Positions 1 through 5,824 are shown, counted from the stretch's first letter. The stretch is DNA of 6,142 nucleotides from Bacteroidaceae bacterium (GCA_017961965.1 JAGCWG010000607.1:1-6142); one strand, 5' to 3'. Notes: generated from the letters alone by a model not told the origin. A program made the numbers and translations.

Positions 1-220
1 ATATATCATCATACTTTTCATTGCCTTTGCCATTGCCTCTCCGATAGCATGGATACTTGGCAACGAATGGCTCCATAGCTTTGAAGAACGTACCGTTATA
101 TATTGGTGGCTCTTCCCTCTTGCTTTTATGATTATCGCTCTCGTACTTACCGCTACGATAGTTATTCAGAGCTGGAGAGTTGCGAACGAGAATCCTGTGG
201 GTAATCTGAAGGAAGGGTGA
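1..220 (+). CDS. ABC transporter permease, FtsX/MacB-like, C-terminal fragment
   Basis: The frame beginning at base 2 is open from the window edge and ends at TGA 218-220, giving the last 72 residues of a larger protein. The fragment shows a hydrophobic stretch (YIIILFIAFAIASPIAWIL), a short polar loop with NEWLHSFEER, a second membrane helix (LAFMIIALVLTATIVIQSW), and the tail RVANENPVGNLKEG. This is the usual end of FtsX-domain permeases of Bacteroidota: the last two membrane helices, then an A..NPV..L(K/R) cytoplasmic tail. Such permeases work with an ATPase in MacB-like or LolCDE-like exporters, or as single-protein members near signalling genes. The 5' part and any partner lie outside the window, so substrate and subfamily cannot be told. 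It is convergent with the symporter gene and separated from it by a hairpin. Family call is firm; role is open. Confidence 0.85.
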   Translation, partial: YIIILFIAFAIASPIAWILGNEWLHSFEERTVIYWWLFPLAFMIIALVLTATIVIQSWRVANENPVGNLKEG

Positions 221-238
221 TGCCCCAGGCCCAAAAAG

Positions 239-273
239 AAAGCCCCCATCCCCGGAATGGGGGTGGGGACTTT
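239..273 (-). terminator. Intrinsic terminator hairpin between convergent genes
   Basis: Bases 239-253 pair with 259-273 around the loop GGAAT. The pairs are AAAG with CTTT, one C/A mismatch, CCCC with GGGG, A-T, one T-G wobble, and CCCC with GGGG. On the minus strand the stem is followed by CTTTCTTTTTGGG, a reasonable U tract, so it best fits the end of the symporter transcript (stop at 288-290). On the plus strand the A-rich side precedes the stem and only CTTTCGCTT follows, so it may also serve the FtsX gene, less efficiently. Confidence 0.8.
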
Positions 274-287
274 CGCTTGGTAGTTGT

Positions 288-1526
288 TTAGGTTTTTGTG
301 TTCTTATTAACGATGGCACATACACAGGAGTCACTCCATACATTTTCAGCTGTCTCTATCATGTCTATGATAGTGAAGATAGGAAGGATGATTCCCATGA
401 TACCTACTGGTGCGCCAATGCCAGCCATAAGGGAAAGGGTCAGGAAGTAGCAACCCATAGGTACGCCTGCATTACCTATTGCAGATATGACCGCTATAAG
501 CAGCCACAGAAGCATGGTAGGAAGGTCGAGTGTTGTTCCTCCATTCTGCATCACAAAGAGGGAGGTGACGAGTATAAAGGCAGCACATCCATTCATATTG
601 ATAGTGGTACAGATAGGAAGTACGAAACGTGCCACCTGAGGCTTGACATTCAGTCGTTCCTCAGCCGACTGCATGGTTACAGGAAGCGTTGCCGCAGAAC
701 TCTTGGTAAAGAGAGCCATAAGAACGGCAGGCGACATTGCCTTGAGCACCTTGAGTGGATTAAGTCTGTTAGCTATAAGGAACAAAGGCAACACAATGAA
801 GAATTGTATGAGGTTACCTCCAAGTATTACGGCTACATACTTACCCAATGAGCCAACTATGACTCCTGCCTCTACTTGTGCTGATAGTTGTGCGGCAAAT
901 GCTACAATACCAAGTGGCAATGCCCAGATAAGTGCCTTGATGAGTGCGAACAGCAGTTCCTGCAAGCCAAAGATTACTTTAGTGAGTGCGTGTATGTTCT
1001 CACTCTTAGGAATGAAAGCCAACGTAAGTCCTATGGCAGCAGCAACAAGAAGAATGCTGAGTACATTACCCTTGGCAAACGGTTCGATGACATTGTTAGG
1101 TATTACTCCGAGTATATGGTCATAATACGTTATCGTTCCAAGATTATCAGGCACATCCACCTGACCACTTGTGATGGTTTCAACAGGTAGATTATCTGGG
1201 CGAATGGCAATGTAAAGGATAAGTCCTACCATTGCGGCTGCAACAGTTGTAAGTAGTGTCCATGTTAGTGTGCGGAGGAATATCTTGCCTGTTTCTTTCT
1301 GGTCACCCAATGATGCGAGAGTCGTGATGACTGCCAAAGCTATAGTTGGTACTGCTACGAACTGGAACAGTCTTGTGTATGCTGATGCAAGAAATAGGAA
1401 CAAACCATTCAACCAGTCAATATTCAACCATCCCAATAGTCCACCTACAACAAGAGCGGCGACCCATATTATGAGTTGACGCCCCTGAAATGATTTTTTG
1501 TTTTCTGTTGTTTTATCCATAATCAT
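288..1526 (-). CDS. Dicarboxylate/amino acid:cation symporter family protein
   Basis: This 412-residue inner-membrane protein has the full length of the SDF/DAACS family (GltPh, GltP, SstT), which imports acidic or neutral amino acids or dicarboxylates with sodium or protons. Family marks are hairpin 1 with SSAATLPVTMQSAEE (276-290), the TM7 motif NMNGCA (310-315, usually NMDGTA), hairpin 2 with AIGNAGVP (349-356), and the TM8 motif D388..T392..N395V..D399. Several substrate or ion ligands differ from GltPh: NMDGT is NMNGC, and the arginine that holds the acidic side chain of the substrate (R397 in GltPh) is E391. A classical glutamate/aspartate substrate is thus unlikely; a neutral or cationic amino acid is an inference. 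ATG 1526 gives MIMDK; ATG 1520 (MDK) is an alternative. No Shine-Dalgarno is seen. It lies 47 bases after the PstS-like gene, behind a hairpin. Confidence 0.9.
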   Translation of the reverse strand: MIMDKTTENKKSFQGRQLIIWVAALVVGGLLGWLNIDWLNGLFLFLASAYTRLFQFVAVPTIALAVITTLASLGDQKETGKIFLRTLTWTLLTTVAAAMVGLILYIAIRPDNLPVETITSGQVDVPDNLGTITYYDHILGVIPNNVIEPFAKGNVLSILLVAAAIGLTLAFIPKSENIHALTKVIFGLQELLFALIKALIWALPLGIVAFAAQLSAQVEAGVIVGSLGKYVAVILGGNLIQFFIVLPLFLIANRLNPLKVLKAMSPAVLMALFTKSSAATLPVTMQSAEERLNVKPQVARFVLPICTTINMNGCAAFILVTSLFVMQNGGTTLDLPTMLLWLLIAVISAIGNAGVPMGCYFLTLSLMAGIGAPVGIMGIILPIFTIIDMIETAENVWSDSCVCAIVNKNTKT

Positions 1527-1541
1527 TATAAATATAAAAGA

Positions 1542-1561
1542 GCGAGCCTAAGAAGGCTCGC
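1542..1561 (-). terminator. Intrinsic terminator after the PstS-like gene
   Basis: GCGAGCC (1542-1548) and GGCTCGC (1555-1561) form a perfect 7-base-pair stem with a 6-base loop. On the minus strand the stem is followed by TCTTTTATATTT, a usable U-rich tail. It sits 12 bases after the stop of the PstS-like gene and 15 bases before the symporter ATG, so it should end or reduce transcription from the PstS-like gene into the symporter. Confidence 0.75.
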
Positions 1562-1573
1562 ATGAGGAATTAG

Positions 1574-2476
1574 TTATTTATTTGCCAATAGTTTTATCTG
1601 TTGCTTAACATCTCTTTCCTCCAACTGAAGGAATCCCTGTTCGTGGTTATACTGCTGTCCATCGTTAAGAACCCACTCAAGGAACTGGTCAATGTCTGTG
1701 TCAAGATTTGCATAAGTAAAGCCAATATGCTCAACAGGGATGGCATCAAAATGATGATGCTCAAGAATATCAAGAGTAGCATCAAGATTGTTGAGAGCCT
1801 CGCCCTGCTCCTTCTTTACATTGAGAGGCAATACAGAGATGTTGCTGCGAATATTGCGCGAATTAAGGTCATAGAGGAATGTGAGTGAAGAGAAAGTAAC
1901 TGATGCAGGTTCTTCCTCAATAGCGTTAAGAAGATAATAGTCATCGCCTGCTACCTTGTTGCCCTTAACGTCATCCTTTGTACGTCCGAAATAAGCAGCG
2001 AGGGCTGGTGTCCAGCTTGTGCTGTGGCTACCTGTGAACACTGTAAGTTTGTCTGCCAACTTCTCCTTTTTGCTCTTGTATCCATCAATCTCGTCGTCAT
2101 CGAATTCCTCATCTACGAAGAAGAGACGCTTCAAGTCCTTTGCAGACCATGTCTTGCGCTCGATGTCTGCCTTCAATGGATTAGCAGAAGAAGTGACTGG
2201 AAGCAACGCATAACGTCCAACGAAAGTAACGTCAGTACCTTCAGCCTGAACATTTGTAAGCACGAGGTCTGCATCCTTAGCCTTACCAGATACAATCTGA
2301 ATCTGTACGTTTGGACGAACAGCCTTGTATGCTTCTACCCATTTCTCAACCAACGCACGACCTGCCTTGTTAGTCTTTACTGTGATAACTCCGTCGTTCT
2401 GTGCTGTGAATGCTGAAGCAACTACCGTGCTCAATGCAAATGCTATAGTGAATAATACTTTCTTCATAATTGTCAT
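1574..2476 (-). CDS. PstS-like periplasmic substrate-binding protein
   Basis: The 300-residue product begins with a Sec signal peptide (MKKVLFTIAFALSTVVASA, cleavage near residue 22-25) and then a type II periplasmic binding protein fold related to PstS. Supporting stretches are GVITVKTNKAGRALVEKWVE (29-48), VTFVGRYALLPVTSSANPLK (83-102) followed by SAKDLKRLF (111-119), FTGSHSTSW (147-155) at the ligand-loop position, and the PstS-type end FLEWVLNDGQQYNHEQGFLQL (265-285). PstS binds phosphate for PstABC, but no transporter genes are nearby and the promoter matches that of the copper-type receptor operon, so the ligand is uncertain. A run of three histidines (240-242) could bind metal. Start: ATG 2476 (MTIMKK) follows an A-rich stretch but leaves a leader of only about 10 bases; ATG 2467 (MKK) gives about 20 and a more standard signal peptide. 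The gene appears monocistronic. Confidence 0.8.
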   Translation of the reverse strand: MTIMKKVLFTIAFALSTVVASAFTAQNDGVITVKTNKAGRALVEKWVEAYKAVRPNVQIQIVSGKAKDADLVLTNVQAEGTDVTFVGRYALLPVTSSANPLKADIERKTWSAKDLKRLFFVDEEFDDDEIDGYKSKKEKLADKLTVFTGSHSTSWTPALAAYFGRTKDDVKGNKVAGDDYYLLNAIEEEPASVTFSSLTFLYDLNSRNIRSNISVLPLNVKKEQGEALNNLDATLDILEHHHFDAIPVEHIGFTYANLDTDIDQFLEWVLNDGQQYNHEQGFLQLEERDVKQQIKLLANK

Positions 2477-2490
2477 GTTTTATTTTCTGC

Positions 2491-2523
2491 TGCAAAGGTA
2501 CGGACTATTCTGCACATACGAAA
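2491..2523 (-). promoter_or_regulatory. Bacteroidota promoter of the PstS-like gene
   Basis: Read on the minus strand, TACCTTTG (complement of 2493-2500) fits the Bacteroidota -7 consensus TAnnTTTG. TTTC (complement of 2520-2523) lies 19 bases upstream and fits the -33 element (consensus TTTG). Transcription should start around 2485-2488, giving a very short leader. The same boxes with the same 19-base spacer occur at 5765-5795. Confidence 0.8.
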
Positions 2524-2530
2524 TCACTAA

Positions 2531-2552
2531 TGTGGGGTATTCTTATACCATG
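2531..2552 (-). promoter_or_regulatory. Putative operator or activator site, copy 1
   Basis: This 22-base block is identical to 5803-5824. It contains the inverted repeat GGTAT-TCTT-ATACC (2536-2549). It lies just upstream of the -33 box, where an activator would bind. In this copy a second, overlapping inverted repeat ACCAT-GAAT-ATGGT (2547-2560) follows; in the other copy that repeat is imperfect. The regulator is not encoded in the window and is unknown to me. Confidence 0.65.
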
Positions 2553-2568
2553 AATATGGTAGAGCAAG

Positions 2569-2595
2569 CCTCCCAGCCCCCCAAGGGGGAGAGGG
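2569..2595. repeat. C-rich/G-rich imperfect inverted repeat
   Basis: A run of six C (2577-2582) and a run of five G (2585-2589) are flanked by CCTCCC (2569-2574) and GAGGG (2591-2595), so the stretch can fold into an imperfect hairpin. There is no U tract on either strand, so it is a poor intrinsic terminator. C-rich/G-rich foldbacks of this look are common between Bacteroidales genes; I infer a dispersed intergenic repeat and cannot test copy number here. Confidence 0.45.
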
Positions 2596-2692
2596 TAATT
2601 AACAATTAATAATTAACAATTAACATTTGCTATCCAGAACAGATGGCATAGCTACAATTAACTTTGAATTTTGAATTATTAATTTTTAATTA
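2596..2692. repeat. AT-rich foldback element with imperfect terminal inverted repeats
   Basis: Bases 2596-2626 and the complement of 2662-2692 match over about 30 positions with a handful of mismatches, both beginning TAATTAA. The left arm is two perfect tandem copies of TAATTAACAATTAA (2596-2609 and 2610-2623). Inside is a second stem, GCTATCCA (2629-2636) with TGGcATAGC (2644-2652, one bulged C), loop GAACAGA. Almost the whole 97 bases can thus fold on itself. It has no ORF and ends two bases before the receptor stop codon. It may be a MITE-like or REP-like element and may also act as the 3' end of the receptor transcript. Low complexity makes chance matches a concern. Confidence 0.5.
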
Positions 2693-2694
2693 AA

Positions 2695-4674
2695 TTACAG
2701 TCCCACACTCACATTCACATAGACATTACGACCTTTTTGTGGAATGTTACACCAGTCGGAATAAGTAGAATAACGACGGTCAAAGAGGTTCTCCACTCCA
2801 GCACGGAGAGAAAGCGAAGACTTACGGACAGAAAGAGTGTATTGAGCGTTGAGGTTAACGATAGTATAAGCCGCAGTCTCCGTCTCTCCATACTTTGGAG
2901 CATAATCTACTTGTCGTGAATTGCCTTTCATCTCAACCCTTGTCTGCAACTTGTCCCATAATGTGAAGTCAAGGCTTGAAGCGTATGCAAATGGTGAAAT
3001 GAGTGGCAATGGGTCTTTGTCTGCATCACGTCCGACGGCATAGCTTGCCTTGCCGTACCATGAGAGCCAAGGAAGAACCTTCCATTGAGCAGAGAGTGAA
3101 GTGTTCACTATTGTTGCATGGTCAATGTTGCCATACACCTTTACACCTTCGGCGCCAACTGTCATGGCACTCAGACGATTCTCAAACTGACCGATGATGT
3201 AGTTGTAGAAGAAGAAAGCATTGGCATCAAGGTTGAGGGTGAAGCTTGTTGACGGATGCCAGTCAATGTTGCCATTCACCTCAATGGCACTCTCGTTCTT
3301 CAATCGTGGATTGCCTATATAGTCATACTGGTCGAACGTGTTGTTGAGATAATAGCCGTATGCCTCTGTGACGGTAGGAGCACGACTACCCCATCCTGCA
3401 CCAATGTTGAATGTGTAATGGTTGATGGCTTTCTGATAACTGGCTGCAACCCTACCAATGGTCTGGTAATAGCTGTCCTTCATTCCCGGAAAGAATACAC
3501 GGATAGCATGATAGCCCTCCTCGCTGTTCAGCTTCTGCCATTGCTGTGCTATCTTGGCAGTAAACTTCAACGTCTGTGAATGAGGAAGTGACAGCGCATC
3601 GCTCAAGGCAACACCTGTGTTCAACGTACCTACATCTGGCCATGTGAGCATGTACATAGGAGCTGCTCCTCCAGGATACATGGTCATGTCGGCAAACAGA
3701 CGGTTGTAGTAGAGGTCATAGTTGAACTGTATATCGTGAATACCCTTTGATGCTGAAATCAGACTGTACAATCCGCTTGTCCAACTTTTGCCAGGCATAT
3801 CCATGTGTATCTCTACGTCAGGACGTGTAGTGTCGTCCATGATGTGGGTGATATGATTGTAATAAACCTTTGTCTCCCATGAGTTGAGAACTGGATGCTG
3901 AAACAGTCGCTTGTACGAGAGAGAGGTGATGAAAGCCTCTGCCTTGCTTACGTCCATGTTGAGTGCAGGATAGCCCACATCAGATGCACGGTCATAGATG
4001 AATGTTCCTTCTATTATATTGTTCTCCGAAAGACGAGTGCCAAGATTGGCAAAGGCATTCAACTTACTGAACTGGGAGAAGTCAACCTCCCTTCCTCCAC
4101 CTTCTTTATAGTTGTCTGCGTGACGGTAGAATGCACCTCCATTGATATAGAATTTATCAGATGAATATGCAGCATCAGCACCATATACCTGTAAGTGTCC
4201 GTTGGCCTCATAGCCAGCTGAAGCATTGCCAGAGAAACGGTCGGCATCGAATCCTACCTTCCTTAGGCGGAGGTCAAGGCTACCACCTATGTTACCTGTT
4301 GATTGAGGATTGCCGCTCAATCCTGAGTTAAGGCTTATGCTCTGGAGATTACCACTCTCCACGTGCGAAGTAACAGGGTCCATCTTATCTGTACAAGCAT
4401 AGAATATCTTCATGCCGTCGATGGTTGTGGAGACACGCTCAGTAGCCATGTTATTCACTACTGGTTCCCAAGCATACGAGCCACGACGCACAAGGTTCAC
4501 GTGCGACAACTCTCCTATGTGCTCGTCGATGCTTGCCACCTGCCCCTTGATGGACCTCTTACGCCCCTCTGTACGACCAGACACGACCACCACCTCGTCA
4601 ATAGCATGAGTCTGGTTAGCAATCGTGTCTGCAGGTAGATATGATAATAATGGTATTAATAGCAAGTTTGTCAT
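2695..4674 (-). CDS. TonB-dependent outer-membrane receptor, OprC/NosA-like (probable copper)
   Basis: The 659-residue product is a TonB-dependent transporter: a short signal-like N-terminus, a TonB-box-like EVVVVSG (27-33), a plug domain (about 40-140, with RRGSYAWEPVVNNMATERV and IGGSLDLRL), and a 22-strand-type barrel ending in ENLFDRRYSTYSDW near the C-terminus. The plug holds IDGMKIFYACTDKMDPVTSH with CxxxM (C94, M98), and the barrel holds HxM (H277, M279) in THIMDD. These match the CxxxM-HxM copper site of Pseudomonas OprC (as I recall C143, M147, H323, M325), with 183 residues from Cys to His here and 180 there. Total length also fits. Copper import across the outer membrane is therefore the leading role. 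ATG 4674 is forced: an in-frame TAA lies 9 bases upstream. The N-terminus lacks K/R before the hydrophobic stretch, and the last residue is Leu rather than the usual aromatic. It is 28 bases downstream of the lipoprotein gene, probably one operon. Confidence 0.88.
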   Translation of the reverse strand: MTNLLLIPLLSYLPADTIANQTHAIDEVVVVSGRTEGRKRSIKGQVASIDEHIGELSHVNLVRRGSYAWEPVVNNMATERVSTTIDGMKIFYACTDKMDPVTSHVESGNLQSISLNSGLSGNPQSTGNIGGSLDLRLRKVGFDADRFSGNASAGYEANGHLQVYGADAAYSSDKFYINGGAFYRHADNYKEGGGREVDFSQFSKLNAFANLGTRLSENNIIEGTFIYDRASDVGYPALNMDVSKAEAFITSLSYKRLFQHPVLNSWETKVYYNHITHIMDDTTRPDVEIHMDMPGKSWTSGLYSLISASKGIHDIQFNYDLYYNRLFADMTMYPGGAAPMYMLTWPDVGTLNTGVALSDALSLPHSQTLKFTAKIAQQWQKLNSEEGYHAIRVFFPGMKDSYYQTIGRVAASYQKAINHYTFNIGAGWGSRAPTVTEAYGYYLNNTFDQYDYIGNPRLKNESAIEVNGNIDWHPSTSFTLNLDANAFFFYNYIIGQFENRLSAMTVGAEGVKVYGNIDHATIVNTSLSAQWKVLPWLSWYGKASYAVGRDADKDPLPLISPFAYASSLDFTLWDKLQTRVEMKGNSRQVDYAPKYGETETAAYTIVNLNAQYTLSVRKSSLSLRAGVENLFDRRYSTYSDWCNIPQKGRNVYVNVSVGL

Positions 4675-4678
4675 AAGC

Positions 4679-4692
4679 GTTTAAGTGTAAAC
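4679..4692 (-). promoter_or_regulatory. Small inverted repeat just before the receptor start codon
   Basis: GTTTA-AGTG-TAAAC forms a 5-base-pair stem with a 4-base loop, ending 4 bases before the receptor ATG in the 28-base lipoprotein-receptor gap. In the mRNA it would cover the ribosome-binding region and could adjust receptor translation relative to the lipoprotein. The stem is short and AT-rich, so chance is possible. Confidence 0.35.
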
Positions 4693-4702
4693 TTGTCACA
4701 TA

Positions 4703-5710
4703 CTACAACGTTACGTCCCAATAAAGTGAGCTAAGACCATCCTTGAGGTCATCGCCACCGCCTACCACGTTGCCGTTTGCATCCTTTACCGTGAGGTGTA
4801 TGCGCCACAAGCCCGTCATAGTGAGATTTATGATTCCCTTGTATGAACCATCTGGCTGACGTGTGAGCTTCACATTATCAGGTGATGTATGGTTTCCCAT
4901 ATCTGGCATACGTGGGTCAATCTCTACAGTGAATGTTTCTGCAGCAAGTGAGTAAGGAGTTGTTGCAGGAGTATTCTTCTTTGAGATGTATGCACTAATC
5001 TCGTTAGTGCCTGTTGCGAAGTCGATAGGATTTACGAGGCTGAGATAGTAAGTGTCGCTACCGACCTTGAAACTCTTGATCCATTCCTGACCCTGTGGAA
5101 GTGCATCTACAGTAATGTCCTTGCTCTTTATACCACCTTCGCTGCCAAGTACACTTATGTCGTATGATATTGTCCATGAACCATTCTCGCTTGAATCCAT
5201 GAGGTAAGAAACCCATCCGTGCTTAAGAGCGAGAGGTAAGTTTTCCAACTGACTTACAACGCCACCCACTGGTGTACTGTGGCTCATGTTCATCTTAGTC
5301 ATGAACATAAGTGGAGTGATGTTACTTATCTCATAGTTCTTTACATAGTTACCAGTAGATTTCTTAGTAACAACGAAATAGACATCGTTATAACCCTTAT
5401 GAAATGTACCAGTCTTAGTGTATGCAAACACATTATACTTGTTATCTATCGTTGTAGAGAGTTCTGGTACAATCTTTACTGTCTGAAGGAACTTATACAC
5501 CTGTAATGCCTCCTCTGCAGAACAGCAGTCAATATCTGCCCTCAAATCTATACCATCAATCTCTATTTTTCCGTTCTCATCATCGTTGCTATTACAAGAG
5601 ACGAGACCGAATGTTGCTACAAACATGAACAAGCTTACGATAAGGCGAACAATCTTTTCAATCGAAGCATTCAAAATGCTTACCTCATTAAACAATAATA
5701 CTTTTTCCAT
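4703..5710 (-). CDS. Lipoprotein with two tandem YtkA/FixH-like domains, probable copper binding
   Basis: The 335-residue product has a lipoprotein signal ending in LVSC (Cys39). The residues after it, CNSNDDEN, are acidic as in Bacteroidota surface-export signals, so exposure on the outer face of the outer membrane is likely. The C-terminal part DPRMPDMGNHTSPDN (265-279), then GSYKG and MTGLWRIHLTV, matches the YtkA/FixH-like family, a small beta-sandwich often tied to copper handling. An equivalent unit precedes it: N108, KK116-117, MTKMNMSHSTP (137-147), G165, W179 line up with N236, KK244-245, MPDMGNHTSP (268-277), G288, W302. The Met/His clusters are plausible Cu(I) ligands. A vicinal Cys pair (62-63) is also present. 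ATG 5710 gives a long 19-residue lead before the hydrophobic core; a TTG at 5672-5674 would give a more normal signal. First gene of the receptor operon, with its own promoter. Function is inferred. Confidence 0.8.
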   Translation of the reverse strand: MEKVLLFNEVSILNASIEKIVRLIVSLFMFVATFGLVSCNSNDDENGKIEIDGIDLRADIDCCSAEEALQVYKFLQTVKIVPELSTTIDNKYNVFAYTKTGTFHKGYNDVYFVVTKKSTGNYVKNYEISNITPLMFMTKMNMSHSTPVGGVVSQLENLPLALKHGWVSYLMDSSENGSWTISYDISVLGSEGGIKSKDITVDALPQGQEWIKSFKVGSDTYYLSLVNPIDFATGTNEISAYISKKNTPATTPYSLAAETFTVEIDPRMPDMGNHTSPDNVKLTRQPDGSYKGIINLTMTGLWRIHLTVKDANGNVVGGGDDLKDGLSSLYWDVTL

Positions 5711-5764
5711 AACTAAGTAATTTTAAGTTTATACTGTTTTTTACTCCCTTTTTGATTTCGAGTG

Positions 5765-5795
5765 CAAAGGTACGGCGTTTATCTCTCGTACGAAA
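5765..5795 (-). promoter_or_regulatory. Bacteroidota promoter of the lipoprotein-receptor operon
   Basis: On the minus strand TACCTTTG (complement of 5765-5772) is a perfect -7 box and TTTC (complement of 5792-5795) lies 19 bases upstream as the -33 box. Transcription should begin near 5757-5760, leaving about a 50-base leader before ATG 5710. A purine-rich AAGGGAG lies in that leader but is over 30 bases from the ATG, too far to act as a ribosome-binding site for it. Confidence 0.8.
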
Positions 5796-5802
5796 TCCCC
5801 TT

Positions 5803-5824
5803 TGTGGGGTATTCTTATACCATG
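5803..5824 (-). promoter_or_regulatory. Putative operator or activator site, copy 2
   Basis: This block is identical over 22 bases to 2531-2552 and at the same distance from its promoter boxes. The palindrome GGTAT-TCTT-ATACC is at 5808-5821. A lone half site GGTATAAG occurs further upstream at 5896-5903 on the plus strand, which may be chance. The conserved position upstream of the -33 box suggests an activator rather than a repressor that blocks the start site. Confidence 0.65.

Noticed and set aside
643..1479. Plus-strand open frames opposite the symporter (643-1125, 888-1190, 1270-1479)
   Set aside because: They lie entirely over a well-supported membrane transporter gene, have no promoter and no recognisable motifs.
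1601..2609. Plus-strand open frames over the PstS-like gene and its promoter
   Set aside because: They are antisense to a gene with a signal peptide and family motifs; the one reaching 2609 also runs through the promoter and operator.
2596..2623. CRISPR array
   Set aside because: The two 14-base repeats are directly adjacent with no spacer and are low-complexity AT sequence.
2695..4674. Heme or siderophore receptor
   Set aside because: No heme-receptor FRAP/NPNL motif was seen, and the CxxxM and HxM pair with OprC-like spacing points to copper instead. Not excluded by experiment.
4703..5710. SusD-like glycan-binding lipoprotein
   Set aside because: The length (335 residues) and the beta-rich YtkA-like sequence do not fit the helical TPR-type SusD family, and no glycan enzymes are nearby.
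5711..5757. Riboswitch in the lipoprotein leader
   Set aside because: The predicted leader is only about 50 bases, AT-rich, and lacks a stable fold or any motif I recognise.
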